The notes below the pieces were generated by a model. That model saw only the letters and a program-made list of their open reading frames with translations. It had not been told where the DNA came from and searched no databases. This document shows, in pieces, positions 19,650-28,867 of a stretch of DNA of 64,000 nucleotides. Numbering within the stretch: position 1 is the first letter of the stretch; every line of letters begins with the position of its first letter. The DNA comes from an uncultured Alphaproteobacteria bacterium (GTDB lineage: Bacteria > Pseudomonadota > Alphaproteobacteria > HIMB59): the NCBI GenBank assembly GCA_902575065.1, contig CACGPU010000001.1, forward strand, positions 124,001 to 188,000, in the 5' to 3' direction. The position numbers were made by a program, and so were the translations under genes.

Positions 19650-20474
19650 TTATTTTGCCGCCTTATTTATTTTGTTTATAGCATTTAAGAGTTCTGGCAT
19701 TTTATGTAAATATACCATATTTGGACCGTCACTTAATGCCGTTTCTGGGTTAGGGTGAGTTTCAATGAAGAAACCTGCAATCCTTAAAGATGAAGCAGCT
19801 TTCGATAATGGTGTCACATACTCTCTAGCACCTCCACTTTTTTTACCCAATCCACCAGGTAGTTGCACACTGTGAGTTGAGTCAAAAATAATTGGGTATC
19901 CAAATGTTTTCATTAAATGAATACCTTTAAAGTCATTTATTAAATAATTATATCCAAATGAATTTCCCCTTTCAGTTATTAATATTTTTTTGTTATTTTC
20001 ATTTTCAATTTTATTGATGATATTTGAAACTTCTTTATGTGATAAAAACTGTCCTTTTTTAACATTTACAATCTTTTTTGTTTGTGCAGCAGCTTTTATT
20101 AAATCTGTTTGCCTACATAAAAAAGCAGGAATTTGTATTACATCAAGAAATTCAGCCAACTTATCAACTTGAAAAGTCTCATGAACGTCGGAAGTGATAG
20201 ATATTTTTAAATCTTTTTTGAGATTTTTTAATATATCTATTGATTTATCAAGCGAAATTTTATGACGTATTGTTTTATGAGAGCTTCTATTAGCTTTGTC
20301 AAAACTACATTTGAATACTAAATTAAACTTTTCTTTTTTTGTATATTTAATAAGAGATTGCGCAACTTTTCTGACTAATTTTTCATTTTCTAATAAGCAT
20401 GGGCCAGATATTAAAGTTAGTCTATCAGTATCATTTTTAATAAGATTTTTAGATAATTGGACAGATCTAGGCAT
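19650..20474 (-). CDS. kdsA: 3-deoxy-8-phosphooctulonate synthase KdsA
   Basis: This enzyme condenses arabinose-5-phosphate with phosphoenolpyruvate to form Kdo-8-phosphate for the lipopolysaccharide core, 274 residues. Recognised motifs are LISGPCLLEN, FKCSFDKANRSS, TSDVHE, VIQIPAFLCRQTDL, VKKGQFLSH, ITERGNSFGYN, FDSTHSVQLPGG and FFIETHPNPETALSDGPN. The Kdo requirement agrees with the lipid A genes at 33-37 kb. The start overlaps the end of pyrG by 8 bp. Confidence 0.97.
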   Translation of the reverse strand: MPRSVQLSKNLIKNDTDRLTLISGPCLLENEKLVRKVAQSLIKYTKKEKFNLVFKCSFDKANRSSHKTIRHKISLDKSIDILKNLKKDLKISITSDVHETFQVDKLAEFLDVIQIPAFLCRQTDLIKAAAQTKKIVNVKKGQFLSHKEVSNIINKIENENNKKILITERGNSFGYNYLINDFKGIHLMKTFGYPIIFDSTHSVQLPGGLGKKSGGAREYVTPLSKAASSLRIAGFFIETHPNPETALSDGPNMVYLHKMPELLNAINKINKAAK

Positions 20475-22086
20475 TTTTATTCATTAAACTATTTTTTATG
20501 AATGAGAAAAATATAGGGTGAGGCTTAAACGGTTTAGATTTCAACTCAGGATGAAATTGCACACCGAGGAACCATTTGTGATATTTATTTTCAATAATTT
20601 CTAATAATTTTTTATCTTTTGAAAATCCAGAAAAGACAAGACCTTTTTTTTCTATTGAAGATCTATATTTAGGATTCACTTCATACCTATGTCTATGTCT
20701 TTCATGAATTAATTTTTTTTTATAAATCTTTGAGGCTAAAGATTTATGTTTTATATAACAAGGATAAGAGCCCAATCTCATAGTAGCACCTAAGTCATTT
20801 TCTTTTGTTCTTGTAACCTTTTGATTTTTTTTACTCCATTCGGTCATTAACGATATGACATTATTAGTATGCTTGCCAAATTCAGAGCTACCTGAGTTTT
20901 TCATTTTCAAAACATTTTTAGTAAATTCAATAATTGATAATTGCATGCCCAAACATATTCCTAAGAATGGAATTTGATTTTCTCTAGCATACCTAATAGC
21001 TTCTATTTTCCCACTAATACCTCTATTACCAAAACCACCAGGTATAAGAATACCTGCGGCCTTAATTAATAACTCATCAACATTTTTTTTGTTTATTGTC
21101 TCAGAGTCAATCCATTTGATTTTAACATTTACTTTATTGTGAACACCTGCATGATAAATAGCTTCATAGAGAGATTTATAACTATCTTTTAAATGAACAT
21201 ATTTTCCAATTATAAATATATTTAGTTCCTCTTTTGCTCTTGACTCTAATACTTCAAAGTTTGTCCATTTTGAAAGATTTTTTTTCTTTGTAGATTTTAT
21301 ATTTAAATTTTTTATAACTAAGTCATCTAATTTGGATTTTGATAATAAAGAAGGTACTTGGTAAATGCTCCCAACATCATAGGACGGAATAACAGCATTA
21401 GTTGGTACGTTACAAAACAAACTAATTTTTTGAATTTCTTCATACTTTATTTTTTTATTACTTCTACAAACAATTATATCAGGCTGAATTCCAGCATTTA
21501 AAAGCTCTTTAACAGAGTGCTGAGTGGGCTTTGTTTTAATTTCACCAGATGTTTCTATATATGGAAGTAAAGTTAAATGTATGAGGAGTGTGTCTAGCTG
21601 TCTTTCATTTTTAAATTGTCTTATGGCTTCCAAGAAAGGAAGACTTTCAATATCACCAACAGTGCCCCCTATCTCACAAATAATAACATCATCCTTATTT
21701 GTTGATTTTTTTATCGAATTTTTAATTTCTTCAGTAACGTGAGGTATTACTTGTACTGTGGATCCTAAATATTCACCTTTTCTTTCCTTTGAAAGTATAG
21801 TTGAGTAAATTTTACCAGATGAAATAGAGTCATTTTTAGAACATTTTATATCTGTAAACCTCTCATAATGGCCTAAGTCTAAATCAGTCTCATAGCCGTC
21901 ATCAGTGACATAAACTTCACCGTGTTGGTATGGGCTCATTGTTCCAGGATCAACGTTTAAATACGGATCTAATTTTCTAATTTTTAGTTTAATGCCTCTA
22001 GATCTAAGAAGAGAGGCTAATGATGCAGTGACTATTCCCTTACCTAGCGATGAAACAACACCTCCGGTAACGAAAATTAATTTCAC
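20467..22086 (-). CDS. pyrG: CTP synthase
   Basis: This enzyme aminates UTP to CTP with glutamine, 539 residues, full length. The synthetase domain opens KLIFVTGGVVSSLGKGI and contains DPYLNVDPGTMSPYQHGEVYVTDDG and CEIGGTVGDIESLPF. The C-terminal class I amidotransferase has LGICLGMQLSIIEF with the nucleophilic Cys and FLGVQFHPE with the catalytic His and Glu. Translation starts at GTG 22086, overlapping the secG stop as GTGA. CTP is used by IspDF and CdsA, both encoded in this window. Confidence 0.98.
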   Translation of the reverse strand: MKLIFVTGGVVSSLGKGIVTASLASLLRSRGIKLKIRKLDPYLNVDPGTMSPYQHGEVYVTDDGYETDLDLGHYERFTDIKCSKNDSISSGKIYSTILSKERKGEYLGSTVQVIPHVTEEIKNSIKKSTNKDDVIICEIGGTVGDIESLPFLEAIRQFKNERQLDTLLIHLTLLPYIETSGEIKTKPTQHSVKELLNAGIQPDIIVCRSNKKIKYEEIQKISLFCNVPTNAVIPSYDVGSIYQVPSLLSKSKLDDLVIKNLNIKSTKKKNLSKWTNFEVLESRAKEELNIFIIGKYVHLKDSYKSLYEAIYHAGVHNKVNVKIKWIDSETINKKNVDELLIKAAGILIPGGFGNRGISGKIEAIRYARENQIPFLGICLGMQLSIIEFTKNVLKMKNSGSSEFGKHTNNVISLMTEWSKKNQKVTRTKENDLGATMRLGSYPCYIKHKSLASKIYKKKLIHERHRHRYEVNPKYRSSIEKKGLVFSGFSKDKKLLEIIENKYHKWFLGVQFHPELKSKPFKPHPIFFSFIKNSLMNKNA

Positions 22087-22406
22087 TGATTAGGCACTTC
22101 TGGAATCATTTCCTCTATTGAATCGTCTAAAATAATTTCTTCTTGAATAGTTTCTAAATCAGTTGAAGATGAATATTGTTTTGTAATAATTGCGCCCATA
22201 AACAAACACCAAAATAGAAAACCAAAACCTAAAACATAAGTAATTTTAGTCATTCCTGAAAAAGAGGATTTATTTGCTGTCATTCCACCTGTAAGAGATG
22301 TTTGGGTGCCTAGACCAAGACTTCCACCTTCAGTTTTTTGAAAAAGTATAATTAAAATGAGCACCACTCCAATAATTGCACTAATAATTAAAAAAAGGTT
22401 TATCAT
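22083..22406 (-). CDS. secG: Preprotein translocase subunit SecG
   Basis: This small inner-membrane protein of 107 residues has two transmembrane helices (about 3-20 and 55-75). Between them is the conserved loop FQKTEGGSLGLGTQ followed by the Gly/Ser/Thr-rich stretch SLTGGMTANKSSFSGMTK, diagnostic of SecG. The C-terminal tail is acidic, as in other alphaproteobacterial SecG proteins. It lies 4 bp downstream of tpiA and upstream of pyrG, the normal order in this class. It assists SecYEG-mediated export. Confidence 0.95.
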   Translation of the reverse strand: MINLFLIISAIIGVVLILIILFQKTEGGSLGLGTQTSLTGGMTANKSSFSGMTKITYVLGFGFLFWCLFMGAIITKQYSSSTDLETIQEEIILDDSIEEMIPEVPNQ

Positions 22407-22410
22407 AATG

Positions 22411-23121
22411 TTATTTAAAGTATTTAATAAATGAAGGTTTTGTTGAAGCAGATCCTACCAAAACCCCATCTAATTTTTGTAAACTTAAAATTTCTTTTAT
22501 ATTTGATAAATTTACGGAACCACCATATAAAATTTTTATTTTTTTAAAAGAATAATTTTTTAATATTTTGGTCAAAAATTGCAAAATATCATTAATTTCT
22601 GACATTTTTGGTGTTAATCCAGTACCAATTGACCATAAAGGCTCATAAGCTAATATAACTTCGTTATAAATATTCGATTTTTTGAATATTTTATTTATTT
22701 GTTTTTTTAAATAATTTTTAGTTTTTTTTGATTTATAAATATCTACAGGCTCTCCAATACAAACAATGGGTGTAATTTTGTTATGCAGACAAAGATCAGT
22801 TTTTTTTTGTATAATCAAATCTGTTTCACCAAAATTAGACCTAACTTCTGAGTGACCAAGAATACAAAATTTTATCTTATTACTAACTAAATCTTGAATA
22901 TCTATAGATCCTGTAGAAGCACCTTTCCCATGTAAATCTACATTTTGTGCTGCATAGATATTTTTTGGATATCTAGATTTGAGAGTTAGGTTATAAAAGT
23001 TATTAGGACTAGAAATAAGTTTGTATTTCTTTGTACTTGGTAGTTTAGACACTACCTTTGATAAGTTCATACTTTCAGATATATTTAAATATGATTTCCA
23101 ATTAAATATTATATATTTCAT
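22411..23121 (-). CDS. tpiA: Triosephosphate isomerase
   Basis: This glycolytic isomerase interconverts DHAP and glyceraldehyde-3-phosphate. The ORF track starts at 23202, but the family N-terminus begins at ATG 23121 (KYIIFNWKSYLN, with catalytic Asn and Lys), giving 236 residues, slightly short for the family. Catalytic His lies in CILGHSEVR and catalytic Glu in LAYEPLWSIGTG. The phosphate-binding loop is LYGGSV. The corrected start leaves a 31-bp divergent spacer from the PpiD-like gene. Confidence 0.95.
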   Translation of the reverse strand: MKYIIFNWKSYLNISESMNLSKVVSKLPSTKKYKLISSPNNFYNLTLKSRYPKNIYAAQNVDLHGKGASTGSIDIQDLVSNKIKFCILGHSEVRSNFGETDLIIQKKTDLCLHNKITPIVCIGEPVDIYKSKKTKNYLKKQINKIFKKSNIYNEVILAYEPLWSIGTGLTPKMSEINDILQFLTKILKNYSFKKIKILYGGSVNLSNIKEILSLQKLDGVLVGSASTKPSFIKYFK

Positions 23122-23152
23122 TAGGTTAACTGATATCAAAATACTTATAAAA
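23122..23152. promoter_or_regulatory. Divergent spacer between tpiA and the ppiD-trp-lexA-gltA run
   Basis: Only 31 bases separate the two start codons once both are corrected to the family N-termini. This is too short for two full promoters, so at least one promoter must lie inside the opposing coding sequence. AT-rich boxes (tacttataa next to the plus start) are visible but not decisive. Confidence 0.4.
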
Positions 23153-24694
23153 ATGAAAACTAAAAAACTAATAGTTATAATATTTAGTGCTGCACTTGGC
23201 ATAAGTTTCTTATTTATCGGATTTGGATCCTATGTGGGTAAAAATTATGTTTTAAAAGTAGGAGACCAAAAAATATCAACATCTGAATTTTCTAGAGCAT
23301 ACGAAAACTATAAATCAGAAAATGGCCTTTCTAATTTATCAGAACAAGAGGAGTTATTTTCAAAAATTCAATTTACAAATGAATATGTAAATGAACTAGT
23401 TTTTCTTAATTATTTAGATGAAAAAATTAGTATAAGTGATAACTCCAAAAAAGTAATTTTAAAAAAATCATTAAATAATGACGAAATGTTTAGAAATCTA
23501 GATGAAGCATCACTTCAAAATTACTTAAAGGAAATTGAGGGTAATATTTATATTGATTTATTCAATGATAGCCTTGATGCGCAGAAGTTAGTTAATCATG
23601 AAATCAATCCAGATCTTCTTGTTGAGAAAGAATTAAATATATATGAGATTAAGAATGACGATAATCTTCTCAATTACCAATTAGAGGAAGATTTTTACAC
23701 CAATAACGAATTATATGAAATTTCAATAAATGAAATAAGTCTCAAAAATTATATTCAAGAAGAACTTCTAACTGATGACATTATAAATGAATATTATGAG
23801 GCAAATATAAATAAATTTATTGAGCCCAAAAATTATAGCTATGAACAAATTATATTAGATAGTATTTCAAATAAAAATTTTAATGAGCTGAAACAGAGTG
23901 ATGACTCTCAATTCAAATTATTCGAAAAAGTTGATGAAAAATTAATATTACCTCAAATTATTGAAATATTAGAAAAACTTAGCATAGGGGATGAAGGTAA
24001 AAATATTAAAATTGGAGAAAAATACTTTTTTGTAAAACTTTTATCTTTTGAAGAAGAGTATCAAAAGAAGTTAGAGGATATTTATGAGGATATAGTAGCG
24101 ACTTTAACTAAATTAGAAATAGAAAATTTTACAATAACAAATGATGTTAAAAATTTAGATAGCTATAGTACAAATCAAATCTTCTTTAGTAATTCATTTA
24201 ATTTTTTAGAAAATATTCCTGATCAATACAGTTTTATTAACTTTAATCAATCATCTGGAGAAATAAAAAAAGATAATTTCTTATTTCAATTTAATATTCA
24301 AAATATATTTAAAGAAGATCTACCATTAGATTTCAAAGAAAAATTTCTAAATTCTTTTAGTAATTATAAAAAAAATATAGAAATTTCGCATAATGATGAA
24401 TTATTAAAAAAAGCAGGAACAGTAAAGGTCAACTATTTTACTGACTCTCTAACTATTAAAAATAATTTTATTGAGCCAGAGATTTTAGAAAAAATAATTA
24501 TTATTAAAAAAAATCAAAAATTAAAAGTAGTGTTACCAAATGAAGTTATTTATTTAGATATAAATTCAATTGGATCTATTGACTCTTTAAATATAAAACA
24601 AAATATAGTGAATTTAATATATTCAAAAATTATTAAAGAAATAAAAGATACTCTAGATATAGAAGTTGATAACGAACAACTTTTACAACTTTAA
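23153..24694 (+). CDS. PpiD-like periplasmic folding factor (SurA N-terminal-like domain)
   Basis: The track start (23021) lies within tpiA; the likely start is ATG 23153, giving 513 residues. The protein opens MKTKKLIVIIFSAALGISFLFIGFG, a single N-terminal membrane anchor. It is followed by YVLKVGDQKISTSEFSRAYENYK, the SurA/PpiD N-terminal chaperone module. A central region (DDIINEYYEANINKFIEPKNYSYEQI) resembles the approach to a parvulin domain, but the parvulin core is too divergent to confirm. Position between tpiA and trpE matches the peptidylprolyl isomerase gene of other alphaproteobacteria. Isomerase activity is uncertain; a chaperone role at the inner membrane is likely. Confidence 0.8.
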   Translation: MKTKKLIVIIFSAALGISFLFIGFGSYVGKNYVLKVGDQKISTSEFSRAYENYKSENGLSNLSEQEELFSKIQFTNEYVNELVFLNYLDEKISISDNSKKVILKKSLNNDEMFRNLDEASLQNYLKEIEGNIYIDLFNDSLDAQKLVNHEINPDLLVEKELNIYEIKNDDNLLNYQLEEDFYTNNELYEISINEISLKNYIQEELLTDDIINEYYEANINKFIEPKNYSYEQIILDSISNKNFNELKQSDDSQFKLFEKVDEKLILPQIIEILEKLSIGDEGKNIKIGEKYFFVKLLSFEEEYQKKLEDIYEDIVATLTKLEIENFTITNDVKNLDSYSTNQIFFSNSFNFLENIPDQYSFINFNQSSGEIKKDNFLFQFNIQNIFKEDLPLDFKEKFLNSFSNYKKNIEISHNDELLKKAGTVKVNYFTDSLTIKNNFIEPEILEKIIIIKKNQKLKVVLPNEVIYLDINSIGSIDSLNIKQNIVNLIYSKIIKEIKDTLDIEVDNEQLLQL

Positions 24695-24695
24695 T

Positions 24696-26084
24696 ATGTA
24701 TGTTCATGGTAAAAAAGTTTTTCTAGATACTGAAAATACTATTACAATTTATAATAAACTTGCAAATAAATTTAAAGATGTCTCCATTTTAGAGTCAGTC
24801 ATTGGGGGTGATAATAAAGGAAGATACTCTATTATTCTTTTTAATATATTACAAAATGTTGAAATTTTTCATAACTATGTGCTTATAAATAATCAAAAGA
24901 AAAAAATTAAATCACCAGACTCTTTTATAAAGGACACTTATAAAAATTTAAAAATTAAAACTATATATGATCAGAATATACCTCTACCCATATTTATTGG
25001 TAATGTATCATTTGATTTGTGTAAGTTTACCCTTCCCAAATTAAGTTATAAGCCTGATAAGAATGAAATTGGAATACCACTAGCGCATTTTGTAAAACCA
25101 AGAAATCTTATAATAATAGATAATGTTCTTAATGAGACACATTTAATTGAAGTTTCAAATATCAAGAAAAATCCAGTAAAATCACTTAAAAAATTAGAAA
25201 AAATACTTAAAGAACCTTTTTCCAAAAATAAAAAATTAAATTTCAGTAAACCTAAAAAATTTAAAAACCATATTAAGAAAGAGGAATTCATTAAAAGAGT
25301 TAAGGAAATAAAAAGAGATATTAAAGTTGGTGAAATATTTCAAGCTGTTCTTTCTCAAAGATTTTCTAATGACTATTTAATTGATCCATTTAATTATTAT
25401 AGAGCATTAAGATCAATTAATCCCTCACCTTATCTTGTTTTTTTAAACCTAAAAAATTATCAAATTATCTGCTCTAGTCCTGAGACTATGATTAAAGTAA
25501 AAAATAAAGAAATTACTCTTAGACCTATTGCCGGAACTAGAAGAAGGGGTAAAAATGAGATTGAAGATAATAATTTAAAAAATGAATTACTTAAGGATAA
25601 AAAAGAACTAGCTGAACATTTAATGCTAGTTGATTTAGGTAGAAATGATGTTGGTCAAATTTCAAAAAATAATACTGTAAAAGTAACTGAACAAAATATA
25701 ATAGAGTATTATTCTCATGTGATGCATATAGTCAGTAATGTTACTGGAGAATTAAAAAATAATTTAACACCTATAGATGTTCTTTTTGCTGGCTTGCCAG
25801 CAGGGACTGTTTCTGGAGCACCTAAAATTAGAGCACTAGAAATATTAGAAAAACATGAGGATATTAATAGGGAATTTTATTCAGGCTCGGTTTTTTATTT
25901 AGATGCAAATGGAGATATGGATAGTTGTATTAATCTAAGAACTGCAATGATTAAAAATAAAAAAATATATGCGCAAAGTGGAGCAGGTATTGTTTTTGAT
26001 AGCATACCTGAGAATGAACATATTGAGTGTATCAATAAGGCTAGTGCTTTATTTGAAGCTTACAATTTAGCTCATAACATATAA
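24696..26084 (+). CDS. trpE: Anthranilate synthase component I
   Basis: This chorismate-using subunit of anthranilate synthase has 462 residues when started at ATG 24696, one base after the previous stop. SILESVIGGDNKGRYSII near residue 35 is the LLES-type feedback site for tryptophan. The catalytic domain has PIAGTRRRG, LVDLGRNDVG and AGLPAGTVSGAPKIRALEIL. Neighbouring trpG, trpD and trpC favour TrpE over PabB. The intact feedback motif suggests allosteric control. No leader peptide is visible upstream. Confidence 0.95.
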   Translation: MYVHGKKVFLDTENTITIYNKLANKFKDVSILESVIGGDNKGRYSIILFNILQNVEIFHNYVLINNQKKKIKSPDSFIKDTYKNLKIKTIYDQNIPLPIFIGNVSFDLCKFTLPKLSYKPDKNEIGIPLAHFVKPRNLIIIDNVLNETHLIEVSNIKKNPVKSLKKLEKILKEPFSKNKKLNFSKPKKFKNHIKKEEFIKRVKEIKRDIKVGEIFQAVLSQRFSNDYLIDPFNYYRALRSINPSPYLVFLNLKNYQIICSSPETMIKVKNKEITLRPIAGTRRRGKNEIEDNNLKNELLKDKKELAEHLMLVDLGRNDVGQISKNNTVKVTEQNIIEYYSHVMHIVSNVTGELKNNLTPIDVLFAGLPAGTVSGAPKIRALEILEKHEDINREFYSGSVFYLDANGDMDSCINLRTAMIKNKKIYAQSGAGIVFDSIPENEHIECINKASALFEAYNLAHNI

Positions 26085-26653
26085 TGATTACTCTTATAGA
26101 TAATTACGATAGCTTCACATATAATTTGTATCATTGTTTAAGTAAAAGAGATCAAGTTTTAGTTATCAAAAATGACATGATTTTTAAAAATATTGATAAA
26201 ATTATTAATAGCAAAGGAGTTGTTATATCACCTGGACCAAGTAATCCATTTAATGCAGGAGAATGTCTTGATTTAGTTCATCAAATATACTCATTTATAC
26301 CAATATTAGGTGTTTGTTTAGGTCATCAAATTTTAGGAGTTTATTTTGGAGCTAAAATAGACACATTAAGTACACCAATGCATGGAAAAGTATCAAATTT
26401 AAAAAAAATAAATGAATGTAAGATATATAAAAATATTGATAAAAAGTTTCGTGCAACTAGATATCACTCTTTATACCTAAATAAAAATAATTTTCCTCAA
26501 AATTTAAAAATAACAAGCATTTCAGAGGATGATAAAATTATAATGAGTTTTAAACATGAATTATTTTCTATTTATGGTGTGCAATATCATCCTGAGAGTA
26601 TTGAAACTCATATGGGTTCAAAGATTTTAGAAAATTTTATGGATTGTATATGA
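26084..26653 (+). CDS. trpG: Anthranilate synthase component II (glutamine amidotransferase)
   Basis: This class I amidotransferase supplies ammonia to TrpE, 189 residues. It begins ITLIDNYDSFTYNLYH, carries VISPGPSNPFNAGE, the nucleophile motif LGVCLGHQILG and the His/Glu pair in YGVQYHPESIETH. The ATG shares its A with the trpE stop (TAATG), so the two subunits are translationally coupled. It might also serve PabB, as TrpG does in some bacteria; that is not testable here. Confidence 0.95.
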   Translation: MITLIDNYDSFTYNLYHCLSKRDQVLVIKNDMIFKNIDKIINSKGVVISPGPSNPFNAGECLDLVHQIYSFIPILGVCLGHQILGVYFGAKIDTLSTPMHGKVSNLKKINECKIYKNIDKKFRATRYHSLYLNKNNFPQNLKITSISEDDKIIMSFKHELFSIYGVQYHPESIETHMGSKILENFMDCI

Positions 26654-27633
26654 AATTTAAATTAGATGACTCAATAACTAATAGAAATGTTGAATATGCT
26701 ATTAAGTATTTATTTGACTCGGATAATATTTCTCATCAAGCGATTATTATTTATCAATTAAATAAATTAATAAATAATAACGATATACTTTTATCTTTAA
26801 GAAAATTTATTTTTAAAAATTCTAATAAAATAAAACAATATTCTAATTCTTTGGATACATGCGGGACTGGAGGTGATGGGTTAAAGACATTAAATATATC
26901 AACAACAGTAGCTATATTGTTATCATCTGTTGATATTCCAATTGCAAAACATGGTAATCGTGCTGCTAGCTCATTAAGTGGCTCTTCTGATATTATTTCT
27001 GAATTGAATATATCTAGTGAAAAAGATTCGAAGAAAATAATTAATAAAATAACAAATGATAAATTTGTCTATTTAAATGCACCTTTTTTTTACCCAAATC
27101 TTAGTAAAGTTGGAGAAGTTAGAAAAAAATTAGGTATAAAAACGATATTTAATTATATGGGCCCTACATTAAATCCATTAGGCGCTAAATATCAAATATT
27201 AGGTACTGTGAATAAAAACTCAGCAGAAATAATGTTAAAAATACTATCTAAAATTGATAATAAAAATTCTACAATTTTTTTCTCAGATGATGGATTAGAC
27301 GAAATAAGTATATTTGCTCCAACAAATTTTTATTTTAAAAGAGGAAAAAATATCACTAAAAAGAAGATATCTCATACAAAATATAAAAAATACCTTTCAT
27401 CTAAACTAAATTTTAAGGATATTAAAGGAGGTATTCCGTCTTATAATGCAAGCAGGCTGATTGAATTATTTCAGGGAAAAAAAGATAGTTACAGAGATAT
27501 AACTATTATTAATTCAATTTACGCGATGCAAACAATAAAACCGACTATTAAATTTGATGAATGCTTTGATATATTAAGTAATTCTCTTGATACGTCTAAG
27601 GCTTTAAATCATTTAAACAAAATTAAAAAATAA
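26650..27633 (+). CDS. trpD: Anthranilate phosphoribosyltransferase
   Basis: This enzyme transfers phosphoribose from PRPP to anthranilate, 327 residues. The PRPP and anthranilate sites show SLDTCGTGGDGLKTLNIST and AKHGNRAASSLSGSSDI. Later motifs are GVRKKLGIKTIFNYMGPTLNP-like (EVRKKLGIKTIFNYMGP) and DGLDEIS. The track begins at a TTG (26644), but ATG 26650 overlaps the trpG stop as ATGA and is the better start. The lysine/asparagine content is very high but the motifs are intact. Confidence 0.95.
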   Translation: MKFKLDDSITNRNVEYAIKYLFDSDNISHQAIIIYQLNKLINNNDILLSLRKFIFKNSNKIKQYSNSLDTCGTGGDGLKTLNISTTVAILLSSVDIPIAKHGNRAASSLSGSSDIISELNISSEKDSKKIINKITNDKFVYLNAPFFYPNLSKVGEVRKKLGIKTIFNYMGPTLNPLGAKYQILGTVNKNSAEIMLKILSKIDNKNSTIFFSDDGLDEISIFAPTNFYFKRGKNITKKKISHTKYKKYLSSKLNFKDIKGGIPSYNASRLIELFQGKKDSYRDITIINSIYAMQTIKPTIKFDECFDILSNSLDTSKALNHLNKIKK

Positions 27634-28403
27634 TGAATATTTTAGATAAAATAGTTTTAGAAAAAACTAATCATACAAAATATTTAAAACAAAAAACTAA
27701 TAAAAAAAAGAATTCTAAATATATTAAATCGAAATACTTTCTTAGTGCAATAGAAAGTAATCTAAATATTAATAAAAATGCTCTTATCGCTGAATTTAAA
27801 AGATATAGTCCTTCGGTTAAAAATTTTAAGAAAATAAAGTATATTCAGGATATTCTCGAACAATATCATAAATCAAAATGTTGTTGTATATCCATCTTGA
27901 CTGACAAAAATTTTGGTGGAAGTTTAAATGATATAACAATTGCAAAAAAAATTACTGATAAGCCAATTATTAGAAAAGATTTTATAATAAATGAAACACA
28001 AGTATTTGAAACTAAAGAATTTGGTGCAGATGCTTTATTGTTAATTGCAAAAATTTTATCTAAATCAAATATAAAAAAATTACATAATTTGGCGATTGAT
28101 ATTGGTCTAGATGTATTAATAGAGATTGAAAATATTACTGAAGCAAGGAAAATTGAGGATATAGATGCAAAATTGATTGGAATTAATAATAGAAATCTAA
28201 AAGAACAAAAGATTGATATAAATAAATCAATAAAACTATCTAAAATATTAAAAAATAAAATAATAATTAGCGAAAGTGGAGTTACAGTTTCAAATATAAA
28301 AAAAATTAAAAAAGAAAGTGGAATATCTTCTTTTTTAATAGGTGGTAGTATTTTAAAAAATGATAATAAAATTAAATATATAAATAGATTGTATGAGGCT
28401 TAA
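27633..28403 (+). CDS. trpC: Indole-3-glycerol phosphate synthase
   Basis: This enzyme closes the indole ring from carboxyphenylamino-deoxyribulose phosphate, 256 residues, a TIM barrel without fusion to TrpF. Recognised motifs are LIAEFKRYSPS (catalytic Lys), ISILTDKNFGG, IIRKDFIINE, EIENITEA, GINNRNL and IISESGV. It shares one base with trpD (TAATG) and with moaC. trpF, trpB and trpA are not in the window, so the pathway is split, as usual in alphaproteobacteria. Confidence 0.95.
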   Translation: MNILDKIVLEKTNHTKYLKQKTNKKKNSKYIKSKYFLSAIESNLNINKNALIAEFKRYSPSVKNFKKIKYIQDILEQYHKSKCCCISILTDKNFGGSLNDITIAKKITDKPIIRKDFIINETQVFETKEFGADALLLIAKILSKSNIKKLHNLAIDIGLDVLIEIENITEARKIEDIDAKLIGINNRNLKEQKIDINKSIKLSKILKNKIIISESGVTVSNIKKIKKESGISSFLIGGSILKNDNKIKYINRLYEA

Positions 28404-28867
28404 TGAGTTTATCACACTTCAATAAAAAAAATAAAAATATTGACATGGTTGATATATCAAAAAAAAATAAAACAAAAAGATTTGCTGAGGCAAGATCTTT
28501 AATTGAAATTGATAAAAAACTCTATTCAGTAATCAAAGGTGATAAAGAACTTAAAAATAATTTATTTAACACAGTCAAAATTGCAGGTATTTATGCTGCC
28601 AAAAATACCTCACACCAGATACCTTTAACACACAATATTCCAATAGATTATGTTTCTTTGACCCTTAATTTAAGAGACGAGGTATATATAGAAATAAAAA
28701 GTTTTGTGAAATCAAACTACTCAACAGGATTAGAGATAGAAGCCTTAAATTCTGTTTCGTGTGCCTCTATTACAACTTTTGATATGCTTAAGTCTTTTAA
28801 AAAAAAGATAATTATTAAGAAAATTGAGATAATAAAAAAAAGAGGAGGTAAAAACAATATTGGATGA
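28403..28867 (+). CDS. moaC: Cyclic pyranopterin monophosphate synthase MoaC
   Basis: This enzyme acts early in molybdenum cofactor synthesis, forming cyclic pyranopterin monophosphate, 154 residues. Conserved parts are MVDISKKNKTKRFAEA, KIAGIYAAKNTSHQIPLTH, TGLEIEALNSVS, TTFDMLK and GGKNN. The usual PLCHPL reads PLTHNI, and DMCK reads DMLK; the catalytic His and the Asp/Lys positions are kept. The gene lies between trpC and moeA, the usual alphaproteobacterial order. The deviations look like drift in an AT-rich genome rather than inactivation. Confidence 0.92.
   Translation: MSLSHFNKKNKNIDMVDISKKNKTKRFAEARSLIEIDKKLYSVIKGDKELKNNLFNTVKIAGIYAAKNTSHQIPLTHNIPIDYVSLTLNLRDEVYIEIKSFVKSNYSTGLEIEALNSVSCASITTFDMLKSFKKKIIIKKIEIIKKRGGKNNIG
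28843..28848 (+). promoter_or_regulatory. Strong ribosome-binding site selecting the TTG start of moeA
   Basis: AGGAGG stands 11 bases before TTG 28860, within the Gly-Gly codons of the moaC C-terminus. Most genes here have no recognisable Shine-Dalgarno sequence, so this site helps fix an otherwise doubtful start. The same bases are constrained by the MoaC GGK motif, so part of the match may be coincidental. Confidence 0.6.

Noticed and set aside
19426-19758. 110-codon plus-strand ORF across the eno/kdsA junction
   Set aside because: It is antisense to the conserved N-terminus of enolase and C-terminus of KdsA and has no family resemblance.
23021-23152. Longer N-terminus of the PpiD-like protein and of TpiA (track starts 23021 and 23202)
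   Set aside because: Family N-termini begin at 23153 and 23121 respectively; the extra residues are read-through of the opposite gene's coding region.
28403-28867. MoaC as a pseudogene because of PLTHNI and DMLK changes
   Set aside because: The reading frame is full length, the His and Asp/Lys positions are retained, and moeA is intact directly downstream.
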